Source: Anarhynchus alexandrinus
Lineage: Eukaryota; Chordata; Aves; Charadriiformes; Charadriidae
Direction of reading: 5' to 3'
Length of the DNA: 64,000 nt
Assembly: GCA_008711295.1 (NCBI GenBank)
Contig: VUYV01000295.1
Coordinates: 928,941 to 992,940 of the forward strand
The position numbers were made by a program, and so were the translations under genes. The notes under the pieces were generated by a model, which saw nothing but the letters and a program-made list of their open reading frames with translations, searched no databases and was not told the origin of the DNA. Shown piece by piece: positions 10,691-21,700 of this stretch. Each line of letters opens with the position of its first letter. Within the stretch, counting starts at the first letter, position 1.

Positions 10691-13600
10691 CTAAAAGCAG
10701 GTAAGAGAGAATCTTATTTTTTAAACAAGGTGCCTGTGATCTGATAAGATCTGAATTGCGTACGTCACGTGAAATACAGCCAGATCCACCCTATAGACCT
10801 TTCCATAGGTATTGTGCCCTTTTTGCATCCTTGTACATGGACATTTTTAGTACGTGACAAAATACTCTGAGGTCTTTGACGTGACTGGCAGCTGCAAAGT
10901 TTTAGGGGTGCTTTTTGTCATGTCGGCATGGGGTTTGCCAAGCAGGAGTGCCGACACGCTGCCGACTGGCAGCACCTTCCCAGGAACACCGCAGCCTCTG
11001 GCTGTGGCCGAGGAGTGAAGACGCTTCGGCGTGGTGCCTGTCCCCAGCTCCTCGCTTTGTCGGTCAGGTCCCAGGCTGCAGCGCTTTGCCGCGTGGTGTT
11101 TGAAGTTAACCTGCATTGATTTGGGTCTGCCTTAAAATACTGCGCCATCGATCACGGTGTTTTAGGAGCCGGCTCTGGAGCCTCTCCGCGGTGGAGAGAG
11201 GTAGGTAACTCGGAGCTGCAGCTTCAGCAGCTAAACATCTAATGTCTTGTAAGAGTGTGTGTATAAACGTGTTTGTATATATTGCCATAACATGTTCAAA
11301 TTATGTTTTTATGAGAAATCATCTACGTATTAAAAAAAAAAACATTAAAAATGAAGCATCTCATAACTCTTATGCCACATTTTTAAATTTTTGGTAGATT
11401 TTTCACTTTACTGAGAAATAGTTGCATACTTTTACTCTCAATTGTGCATCTCAGAAGTTGTCCTTTAATGCCAGTGTACAGTAACAAAGGCGTTTGATCT
11501 GATTTGATATAAATGTGCATCTGATTGACGTCGCAAACTAAGGGCCAAGCTGGATTAAAGAAAAAGGCAAGCCAGAGAAAACTAAGCTGCCCCCGGGTGT
11601 GATGCATCCCCTATTAAGGCAGGTGTTTAAGGTAGGTGAGATGAACCGATCTCTGGAATTGCTCATAGCTCTGTTTTTCTTGAAGGAGGAGACAGGATGA
11701 CTAGTTTAGGCATGCTTAACGTGTTAGATAGCTGAGCGGGAGTGAAATGAACCCGAAGTTACTGCAGCCAGTATATAAAAATTACTCAAAGCCCTTATGT
11801 TATAAACTGATCAATACTGAGGATCACAATTACCACCTAAGAATTACTTATTTTCGATTCTAACTGCAATAGAGGTTTCTTTTGAGTAGAACAGATTTTC
11901 CAATTTGAATTAAAACCAAACCAAAAGACTTTCCTTGCAAGAAGTTCATCTGCCTTTGACTATGTATAATATAACTATAACTCTATGCCTGAACGTATAT
12001 GCTTCTACTTTTTGATTTTCAGATGAAAATCAGCCTTTAATTTAAGAATATATTTCAAACATCATTCTACAGAAAAAGATAGGAATAACCTATATCCACA
12101 AGGTAGGCAGCTAACTGTGTTGATGCAACAAGATGAAAAGGACTTTCCATAACATTCAATATCTCTAGAATTTTTGGTTCAAGCATTAGACATATATCAG
12201 GATCCAGACAGATTTTAATCAGGATAGGTCTTAGAAAAATGAGTGTTGATCTTTCTTCAGGAGGAAGTACATATTTGATTTTTCCAATATAGCTATCAAA
12301 CTTTGTGTGTAATGACCAGAAGGATCAGGATCAGTCCCCAGGGAAGGCCAAAGGGAGATGGCAGGGCTGAGAGGTCCCTGTGCCCAGATAGGAGCTCTTC
12401 TCTGCAGAGGATGACAGATGTGGGGTTTTTTACCCTCGTACATCCCCTCTGCACTCTTATCCAGTTCTCTGTGGTGATGGGTCTGGAGTAACTCAGGAAA
12501 GTCTCCTTGCCTTAAACACCTACTGGTGACCCGTTGAGAATTGGCAAACTGATGTTGAATTTCCTGCTTGCCTTCAGAAGCCTATATATTTTTCTTCCGT
12601 GTTAGTCCCTGTTTAATTTGATTTCTGTTATTGTCTTTTTGCCAAGGAGCTGCTGGGGAGCATGTCTACAATTGACACACCCATTCTGTTTACATTTGCT
12701 TTCTTGTTTCCTTTTTATTCAAAGAAACTTTTGAAATAATTTTTTTTCCCTTGAAGTGCAAAGACCCAAATGGATAAAACACCTTTTTCAACAAAGGCTT
12801 GACTTTTTAAAGAGGGAGTTTGGATCTTCTTTACATTCCCTGTAACAAGAATGTCTATAGCGTTGTGATCTAAACCAAAGCTTTGATATTTTTCTAAATA
12901 CCATATTGGTGATGATCCAACACGGCCATAAAAGCACTGTGGCTACCATCAGTTTGATGCTTCTGCAGCTCATTCTCTTCTCACAACGCAGAGCTACAAA
13001 ACTTTCCCACTGCTAAGCTTTTCTGCAGGCCTTTTTCTGCTCCCAGGAGTTCAGCCTAGATCTCCTTTGAAAGGGAAAATATATCATCCTTTCCTTCGGG
13101 GGGGGGCACCTCACCACCTAGAGTCGGTGTTTTGGATGTTAACAAGTGACCGTAGCTGCAGGTGGGCGCCTTGCTGAGTCCAGAGCTGGTTGTCTTCAAG
13201 GGGAACCGGTGTCCTGGGTCTTATAAAGCTTTTGCAATCGCTGCTCATACTTACAATGTTTTATAAAATTGTTACCTGGGAATTTTGGTGGAGTTCCCCC
13301 CCCCAATTTGTTATGAGAAGTTTAAATGTTATGGGATAGTTTTCTAATTTTACCCCGTACTGTTGGCTCTGCCTCAAGAAAGCCATTTGATGCAGTTTTA
13401 GCTGCCAATATCTCTTTGCCACTCAGTCATTACAGTGTAATTGGATCTAAAGTACGTGTATAATTTGCTGCTAGCGATGCTGGCTTGTCTTAATTATGAC
13501 ATCCAGCTGATTTCTAAGGATACTAATCAATGAATATGCATAGCGTAGTAGGCAGACTTGTTCAGATGAATAAGTCTTCACGAGAACTTGAGCTTTCACG

Positions 13601-14520
13601 GCACCTACGTATCAAGCTGTTTAGAAGCATCGAGGCAGGATCTCTGGCTTAAAGTGGATGGGGGCTTTCAAAAAGGGCTCGTGACACAGCCCGGGAAACA
13701 GCACGTGCGAAGCCTGCGGTGTTTTAGGCTGTGTGTATGTGTGCGTTCTGCCGCGCTCGGCAAAATTTCTGGGAGAAAAGGGGGGGAAACCTTAGAGGGA
13801 TAAAGATGAACTCACAGGCAGCTGATTCTTCTTACCGTTTCTTCAGTGCTTTCTCCTACATTCACCCTGACTGAAGGTTACAAATAACTTTTCACTGAAA
13901 GCATTTCCTTTCAGCGTCTCCTCTGCAAGCCAGCTTTTGGAGACATCTGTATTTAATTTTAAGCTGGGTGCTATTCTTGCCCATCCACTTTGGATTTTTT
14001 TTTTAAGCCTCGTATTATTCCTCATCTGAAAACTGTCATGTCACAGAAAACCAGTTTTCCAGGCTGTAGCAGTACTTTTAAAACATAACATGATCACGAG
14101 TTATGGTCACGTAAGGATCTAAAGCCTTTCCAAACAGCTCCTCCCTTCCAGGCTCCTCCGGTTTTGTTTGCAGATTGCAACCGGAGGATCTTCAAGCTTA
14201 TCACATCAAATACTCGGCTCCTCTAGGGTATCTCGGATGTGCCGCGGCGTTTTAAGAGAATCCTGGCACTTGTGCTCCAACACCCCGTTAGAGGTCCTGA
14301 CACAGCCAACTGGTGTTAGAAAATTTGGACACATGACAAACCCTGCTAGAGGTTATGAAGACTCGGTGGCGATGCTGATAGATTTGGACAAACCGAAAGA
14401 CTATGTGCACAGCAGTGAAATTTATGATTTGCCATCTATGTATATTTAATTACTTGCATATTTTCAATTACCAACAGCTTCTGCTATCCATTCCTAATGG
14501 GAAATTTCAGGTTTTCTGGG
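10691..14520. other. Gene-free intergenic DNA
   Basis: I see no gene or recognised transposon. A GC-richer patch at about 10900-11220 has overlapping short ORFs on both strands that match nothing known. The stretch around 13440-13560 is rich in TAATTA, CAGCTG and ATGCAT motifs and might be regulatory, but that cannot be judged from a single sequence. Confidence 0.5.
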
Positions 14521-14640
14521 TTTGTTTTCTTTTCTCTTTTTTTTTCTTTCCTTTTTGTTTCTTTTTTCTTTCGTTTCTTTTTTCTTTCTTTCTTTTTCTT
14601 TCTTTTCTTTCTTTTTTTTTTTTCTTTTTTTATTTTATTT
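14521..14640 (+). repeat. Polypyrimidine (CTTT)n-like tract
   Basis: About 120 bases are almost wholly C and T on the + strand, with CTTT and TTTC units and long T runs and only three or four interrupting G residues. Phe-rich ORFs across it (14403-14781) are artefacts of the repeat. Such tracts can form triplex DNA and are prone to length change and sequencing error. Confidence 0.9.
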
Positions 14641-16887
14641 CTAGATGTGGAGCATTACGTTCAGCACAGTTCTCTCAGGTGTTCTGATTACCAGAAAGCT
14701 GGGACAGGCAAAGAAGCTTTTAAGGGAGTTCTCGCTGTATTTTTACTTGACATACTGCACAGCGCAATTCAATATTCATAAATTACTTTTGGCTGCTGTT
14801 AGTATTTCACAGCTCTGTTTGCTAATTCATGTGCCAGATATATTTAAAATGAATCATTAAATGTCAGGAGATTTGATGCTTGTTCCACATGCAATAGCTC
14901 CCTATTGAACAAAACTCCAGCGCTTTGTACTGATGCTAAACTCCAGCTACCTTTGATTTTATAATAAATATATGAGTCGGAGGCAGGATAAATCAGATCC
15001 TGTGCTGTCAGCTTGGCAGAGATGATTGATCATACCTTTCTGACAGCGCTGCATTTGACTGCAAGTCTCATGCAGCCCTACTTTAGATCACAGAAAGGCA
15101 TCTGGATGATGAAAAGCACACTAGCTTAGAAGATAGCATACAGTGCTGCACCAGTGTCATATTTATCTAGCGGCATGTGTACTCTAAAATGCTTCAGGCT
15201 GTAGCTCATGCTAATAATTATCTCTGGGGTTGAATCCACCTTGACCCATTTTTATTCCTTTACCCATATTTTAAACAAAAATTGTTTTCAAAGTCCTTTC
15301 CGAAATGGATGTGTAAAGCCTTTATCTAAAGCAGACACATGTGGGTAATAAAATACCCAGTCTCCGCGCCCACTTAAAGTTGCTACTTTTGGAAATGAAA
15401 TCATTATATGTTAGTCAAAAGGTGAGGTGGTCACCCAAACACTCCCCTTATTCCTACTTTAGAAAAAAAATCTGTCTAATCCGGTATCAGAAGCAATCTA
15501 GTCCTATAGATTCGGGTTTGATTTGTTGCTGTTGGGCTCTTGGCAGTGGATGTGTGCACCAAAACTCTGTGCTTGAAATACGGTCTGGAACCCGACAACT
15601 TCCCTGAGGGGAGGGGATGAGGGGGAGCAGCATGTGGCCATCTCCCCTTCCTGGGCTTGTTGGTGAGCGATTTGTGTAGCCGTTGTGGCAGTGTGGCTCG
15701 TTTGGAAGCTGTGCTCATGGAGAAGCTGTATTTCATTGCTGTTATGAATGTGCCTGCATATAAAACGCAGACCGGTGCAGTACCATGTGGGGTGGTTTGG
15801 TTTTTTTCCTCACAATTTTTCAAGATGTCATTTGAGATGTATTTATGTTCAACTTGTATGGCTTTCATCTGGCTTTCTCTTATATTATACAGGCGGTTTT
15901 CTGTATATGTATGTACATATATGTGTGTACATATATTTCTGTATGTGTATGTACATGTATGTATGGTTTAGGGCTAGGGATGCAGAGGTGTGCATTTCTG
16001 TGTTGCAAGTTTGAGAAAATCAATGAAGTATTATTTAATGCATGTCAACTTCATTTTTAATACTATTTCTAAAGTAAATTGCAGAAAGCATATAACCGTC
16101 CACCATGGAATAATAAATTGATACAGAATGTGTGGGGAAAAGGCAATAAGCCAGAATCATTAGAAAGCTCAGAGCACCACTCCAGCAACACAAAGCAGTC
16201 GTAAACCCGAGGTTGGAATTGCGCACAGCAAATGGTGTACACCAGTAAATCTGGCCCTAGTAATTTTATTGCACATGGCATACAAGCCAGAAAAACATTT
16301 AGATAATTGAAATTAACACTTTTAACAATGATCTATAAAACAGCGAATAATAATTAGGAGGTTCTTTCAAGCTCTCGGTAATAAATCTACAGTACTTCAG
16401 AATCTTTTTTTCCCCAATATAAATGAGACAAAATGAGATGGACCCTCTTTTCCTTATGTGTGGAACATCTTTATTGGTCAGGTATCATACCAGCCCCCGG
16501 TTTGCAAACGCTACGACTGTGCATGAAGCGAAGGCCTTTTATTTTGAACTTGGAACAAAGCTAGATGGAAATGGAAAAGATAATAAAAGGGAGCTCCTGG
16601 AAGAACATAACACAGATTTTTATTTTTTTTACGATTGATGCAAATCTGCACCTGTGTTTACTCATATCAAAGTGGCTGCACGTATCGGGTCACGTGAACA
16701 TAGCTCTGGGATAGATACAAATGCTGCTGCGTGCTTTGAAGTCCTTTGGAGGATGTAACCGCTAGTGTAAGGTTTCAGGTAGTCTTTTCTGATACTCTAA
16801 GAAAGAAAAAGTTTTCTATTCCATATTTCATCTGTACCATATTTTTCAACATTGGTCTTAAAATACAGCCATTTCCTTTCTTTCCAG
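14641..16887. other. Gene-free intergenic DNA with TG/TA-rich microsatellite
   Basis: No gene is recognised. The stretch at 14940-15240 contains many short motifs of the kind found in vertebrate enhancers (TGATTGAT, GATAA, TAATTAT), which is suggestive only. The segment 15902-15966 is an alternating TGTA/TATG purine-pyrimidine microsatellite. Short ORFs rich in Tyr, Val, Cys and Met there are repeat artefacts. Confidence 0.5.
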
Positions 16888-16921
16888 CTAAACTGATGAA
16901 AGAGAAGATTGACTCTGCCAG
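16888..16921 (+). CDS. Candidate alternative SLC7A11 exon (34 nt), unproven
   Basis: A strong polypyrimidine tract and acceptor (CCTTTCTTTCCAG) end at 16887, and a donor CCAG|GTAATA follows at 16922. Entered from the SLC7A11 exon that ends at 1280 in phase 1, the first codon becomes GCT and the exon reads A-KLMKEKIDSA, ending in phase 2. Residues MKEKIDSARQ, completed by the next segment, resemble MSEKITRTLQ at the start of the human xCT tail at five of ten positions. This could be an alternative penultimate exon used instead of 6977-7044. It could equally be chance, since the segment is short. In the other two frames it has a stop or no sensible context. Confidence 0.25.
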
Positions 16922-18647
16922 GTAATAAATCAGCTTTTTGATGTTGGATCGGTGGTTTGAATCACGGTTTGACCATATTATTGGTCACTGTCTGTCATTA
17001 CGCTGCCTCCCAAAGGCACCAAATGCAGAACCTGCTCACCACCAGAGCCCAATCCAGGTGACAAACCTTTAAAACGAGCCTGGGAAGAAGTCTGGGTGTC
17101 AGTGGGAACACGGCCTTGCATGATATTGTGCACATGGGTGAAACCCTCCTCTGAGGACTGGAACCAAAACCCCAGCTGAACCCCTTTGAAAACTGAGCTT
17201 CTTCAAGCAGTCATTGCCGGGTCTGAAATCAGTTTTGCTACCTGGGTTCTGCGTGGAAATGTGGCCATCGCTTTCCAAGCTATCAATCTGAGCTCTTTCA
17301 CGAATACCAAATTCATTTCAAAAAAAAAATCAGATTCAATAAAACAATTTCTGTAGGGGAAGCAGCAGTGTTGGGAGAGCAACTGAAATATGGTTTTGCA
17401 TTAAATTCCCTTTTTTGCCAGATGATAGGGATGCTTCAGAAGTACTACCGCAAACATTTTAAAAATAAAAACCCAATCCTCCAGACTTATATAAAACCTT
17501 TTTGCTCTAATAAAAGTAGATAGGTGTGTATGAGTGTGTGCGAGAGAGGGAATAAAGCATTACGGGTGGAGGTAGTGCCTAAGAGCGACGTACTCTGTGT
17601 CCAAAGGCTGAGCTGCCGGTCCCCAGCCACGGGAGAGTCGTGCTGCCGCAATTTTGGGATGCTGCTCCAATAATTCACATCTCTCCTCCTGAGCACCTCC
17701 AGCGCCAGGCTTTCAGGTGCTGACACCATGGAGAAATTTGGCTGGAGTGGGTTTTTTTCCCCGGCCGGGTGGAGGAAAGGGGAGGCAGGGGCTGCAGAGC
17801 ATCGGCAGAAGCAACGTGCCTGGGGAAGCCACCAGCCCCCGTGGAGAGGTGGCCGTGACCTGCGGCGCTCGGCTCCCGCTCTCGCCGTACCCAGGGGGGG
17901 ACTGCTCAATTTAACGAGAGCAAACTCTGGGGAAAAACAGGTGGTTTTTGAGAGCCCACCCAGAAACCGGTGTTTGTGACAAATGTAAGCTACTGGAAGC
18001 TTGCAAACCATAAAGTCTTTTATACCGAGCTGCAATAGGTCGTATAAAAGAAATAGGCCCCCAAAACCGAACATAACAGTGCTGCCAGTGTTGTGCCTAT
18101 TTCTGTGCTCCTGTCTCCGTGGGGGATAATTAATTCAACTCCCTGGAGAGGCAAGCACATCTCAAAAAAAAAAAAAAAAAAAGAAAACCCACCCAACCAG
18201 CCTCATTTCCTGAGGGCAGTTGTAAAAGTCAGCTTCTTTCAGGAGGCTGGAGAGAAGAAGAAAGTTAACAGTAGGGAGACAGACTACATTGAGGATCAGG
18301 GCAATACGCTGGCGGAGTCACTGCCTGTAAGAAAGAACGGGCAGAGTTTTGTCCCCATGAATTTCAAGTCACGGTGACTTGAAGAGGCAACTACAGGCTT
18401 AAAGACCTCCTAAAGGAGGATGCCGGAGAGACAGACCTATCTCTCCTTGCCAGAGAAAAACGATGGCTGATGGATGAAACCTGAGGGCAGGTAAGAGATG
18501 CCTGGGACAAGTTATACCCACTAGGGCTGAGCTGAAAGAGGTGAAGGCTGTTGTTGCGTTCATTTGTAGGAATGCAGAATGCACATTCATATAAACCTTT
18601 CAAGTTCTCTGATTTAACTTCTGTATTTTTCCCCTATTTATGTTCAG
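16922..18647. other. Interval between the two candidate alternative exons; GC-rich island and poly-A run
   Basis: Positions 17590-17960 are clearly GC-richer than the surroundings, and a 195-codon ORF runs through on the - strand (18074-17487) without recognisable domains. A run of about 19 A lies at 18164-18182. Two close inverted repeats occur at 18363-18383 and 18406-18419. No transposon is identified. Confidence 0.5.
18363..18383. promoter_or_regulatory. Inverted repeat resembling a nuclear-receptor palindrome
   Basis: Perfect 10-base arms (TTCAAGTCAC and its complement) surround a single G. The core AGTCA-CGG-TGACT has the geometry of an oestrogen-type response element (inverted half-sites, 3-base spacer) but with AGTCA in place of GGTCA. 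A second inverted repeat, CCTCCT-AA-AGGAGG, follows at 18406-18419. Function is not shown by sequence alone. Confidence 0.3.
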
Positions 18648-18786
18648 GCAAGAAATGTATTTGACTTTGGGCGACTTCCACGATGAGGCCCGGTTCAGCT
18701 CTATGCGTGTGTCCCAAGACCCTCCAGCCACCAAAACAAGCAAGAAATTTAGACCCAGGAGTTTCTGTGTATTCTGTGCAATCTAA
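18648..18786 (+). CDS. Candidate alternative terminal exon (45 codons plus stop), unproven
   Basis: The acceptor context TTTTTCCCCTATTTATGTTCAG ends at 18647 and is strong. Taking the two bases left by the exon at 16888-16921, the first base completes an Arg codon. Then 45 codons follow: QEMYLTLGDFHDEARFSSMR at the start, a basic KKFRPR stretch, and FCVFCAI directly before TAA at 18784-18786. Of the 45 third positions 25 are G or C, more than in the AT-rich flanks. No family is recognised. It could be the end of a longer SLC7A11 isoform, the end of an unknown transcript, or chance: 45 open codons are not rare by themselves. Confidence 0.25.
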
Positions 18787-21700
18787 CCTTTTTTTTTTTT
18801 CCCTTTTCTTTTTAATAATGTAAATGGTTTATACAGCTCCATGAATATAAAATTGCTGTATTGGCTGAGAACAAAGGTCCATATAATCTAGTGTTCTGCT
18901 CCTACCTGTATCTTTCCTTCTGGGAACGAAAAAGTATCAGAAAGAGGGACAGACAGAGCTTCCCTGACTTAACTTCCACCTCCCAGTGACCGGGGGCAAA
19001 AGGAATCCCTGAGCCAGTGACTGCATCTGGACTACAGTGTTTAATAGCTGTGAGGAACACGGCCTCAAAAAATGTGCTCTCTCTCCCTTTTTGAACCTAT
19101 CTAGGAAGAAAGTTAGATAGCCATTTTTGTGCTGTTATTATGTAGTTTAAAGAAGTTTGGGACTTTGGGTTGGGTTGTTTTTTTTTTTTCCCCTTTTAGT
19201 TTCTTTTACTTTAATTTTCTTCCAGGTCAGAACTAATCATTAGGACTAACCACATCTTTCCAAGTTTCACGAGAGGCAGCAATGCGTTTTAACACGTTGT
19301 GCAATAGATGCTAGTGTGGCCCTTGGCTAAGGGAGGGACACCTAACAGATAGCTGGGAGATACGCAAAGCGCTTTAAAGAAATAACTGAGCATTAATGAA
19401 TTCCCACCAAAATGTTCCAATTCAGACTCTGGAATGGCTTAGCCAAACTTCACAAAATGCCAGTCGGCAGCAGGTCCCTCTGCCCACAGTCGTGACCGGA
19501 GTCAATCGCTTCATCTTGTGAAACGTTCAGGCAAGAGGTGACGGAAGAAGCAACGCCCTCACAGGTGGACCGGGTGGGCAGGAACCTTCAGCAGGTGCTC
19601 GCGCATATCCCGACGAGTTCTGATGGCAAAGGTGACACATGGCCCAAGACGGGTTGTTCGCCGGTCAGGTACCCACCATATTCCTCTGTAGTGGTGCACA
19701 AATCACCTCTCTCTTCACTTGTAAAAGCGCGCTGCCTTCACGGGGAGGGGGTAAATCCTTCCCTGCGGCACTGCTTTTTTGAAGTTGCTTCTCTCCTGCC
19801 TTTCTTCACCAGGGAAATTTAGCCTGGTAAGATCTGTGGCTCCCCATCCTGCCCCCAATGCGCATACAGCTAATACAAATTAACTTCTTGACGTGGTTTG
19901 TTACTAATACACGGCCAATGCATTTTTCTTTAATGACTGTTTTGACAGTTGCATCACTTTTTTTTCCTGCTAATATTGTATCAATTAACAGATTGTGGTT
20001 CCCTGAGTCATCTGATATTCAAGCCTATTCGAGAAATATTGTTTTGAATTCTTTAGTCTACAATTGAGGTGTTATAGCCATAAAACAATTGTGATTCATT
20101 AAGACAGGCACGTAATATTGTTTCTGTTCTGCTAGGGCACCTATTCCAAACATTTCAGTTCAAATGATAATGGAAAGGGCATGCACAAAGTGCTTCAGTT
20201 ACAATTATACCTGCGAAGTAATAAAAAAAAAAATATATATATTAAAAGACAGCAACAGATTTTGGTTGTCTGTGTTTTGGAGCTTCTTCTAATTTGATAT
20301 ATTTTGAGCTTAATTTTCAGACTTAAGAGGAACTTACAGAGCCTTAATTTAGAAGTTGTGGACTCTATTTGGAGCAGTAAATCTTTTTTTTTTTTCCCTC
20401 TGAACAGTGTGTATATTGCTCATTGGGTTCCAAAAGTGCCTGACTCTCCTGCAATTCAAGTCCATTACTAAAAGATTTTGTTCATAAAAAAGAAGGCTTT
20501 TTTTCATTATTATTGTCTGCACTCTGGATACAGTTTATATTCTTGTATTCTTGGCAACGTTGGGAGCAGACCAGGAGCTATCATCCCAGAGACCGCTCTC
20601 TGCAGTCTAGGCACAGTTATGGATTTTACATTAACAGCCTATTTTGCAGAAATCCTTTACTCCTCATTAACAAAATGCAGGTCCGATGGGTATCATGGTA
20701 CTGCTGCTCTTTTATTTATGTTTCTGTTATTTCAAAAATTGATTGTAACTCCACTTCAGTTGCTTTGCCCATCTATTCTAATATGCCATATTCAACACTC
20801 TCAGGCAACAATTCATGTTCAGAAGTTCTGGTCCAGGAAATCTTATCTTTCTTCAGTTCTGTCTGGTTTTCATTAAGTTTATTTGTAGTAATTGGTAATG
20901 CTGAGAGTTCTGCATTTGGTCTCCGGTTGTCTTACTGTCAGAAATCTTCAGTATTATTCTGCTTTCCTTGGTAGACAGTGTTCGTTCTTGTACACCGCTC
21001 CAGGGTTTCCTTACAAAGAGATTATTACCTCGGTAGAATACTTTCCTAAATGTATTTATCCATGAATTACATTTTCTTAATGATATACAGCTGGTTCTAC
21101 AATTAAAAAGCATGAATAATCCTGTTAAATATTGCTTTATAAAAAAAAAATAGGAAAGGCCTGTTATTATGCTGTGTTACAACTTCATCGCTATTTTTCT
21201 TGAAAGTTGTTCTAAATGTGATACCTCGGGATAGAAATATTCAGCCATCTTCCCTCTGTGGTGCTGAAAGCCTTCTGGATCCCCTGATCCCAGAGCATAC
21301 CAGACTCCTTACTGAACGTCTCCGTATCAGAATGATTGGTATCACTTCACAGACAGCACGCTAGCTTCAGACTGGGTTGCAACAAAATTCTCTAACCTGT
21401 GCACAGTGGGTCAGAAATTGCCCTTAACGTTACCAAAACTTTACATAGTCAAAACTCAGGTTTGTTTTTTCATCTACGTAGTTGATTTTATCTTTTTAAA
21501 AAAATTTTATGTCCTATAGCACAAAAAGATTTCTCTTGGCAATTCCTTTTATTTTCTCTCTTTATATTTTAGGAGTCAGACGGAGAAAGGTAAAGCTGTG
21601 CAAGAGTTGTCTCCTTTCTTAATACATTTACTTACGTGTATATAACTAAAACCGGGAAGGGGAGTGCTTACTCTTGTCTGTTACTTTTTTCTCCTTTAAA

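Noticed and set aside
14403..14781. Phe-rich membrane-like ORFs.
   Set aside because: They are produced by the CTTT-rich tract, where TTT and TTC codons dominate.
15657..16014. Overlapping ORFs of 88-104 codons that resemble membrane peptides.
   Set aside because: The Tyr/Val/Cys/Met-rich ends come from the TGTA/TATG microsatellite, and three frames are open at once.
20478..20974. Two overlapping + strand ORFs of 132 and 153 codons.
   Set aside because: They share the same DNA in different frames, have no known motifs and no splice or polyadenylation context that would favour either one.
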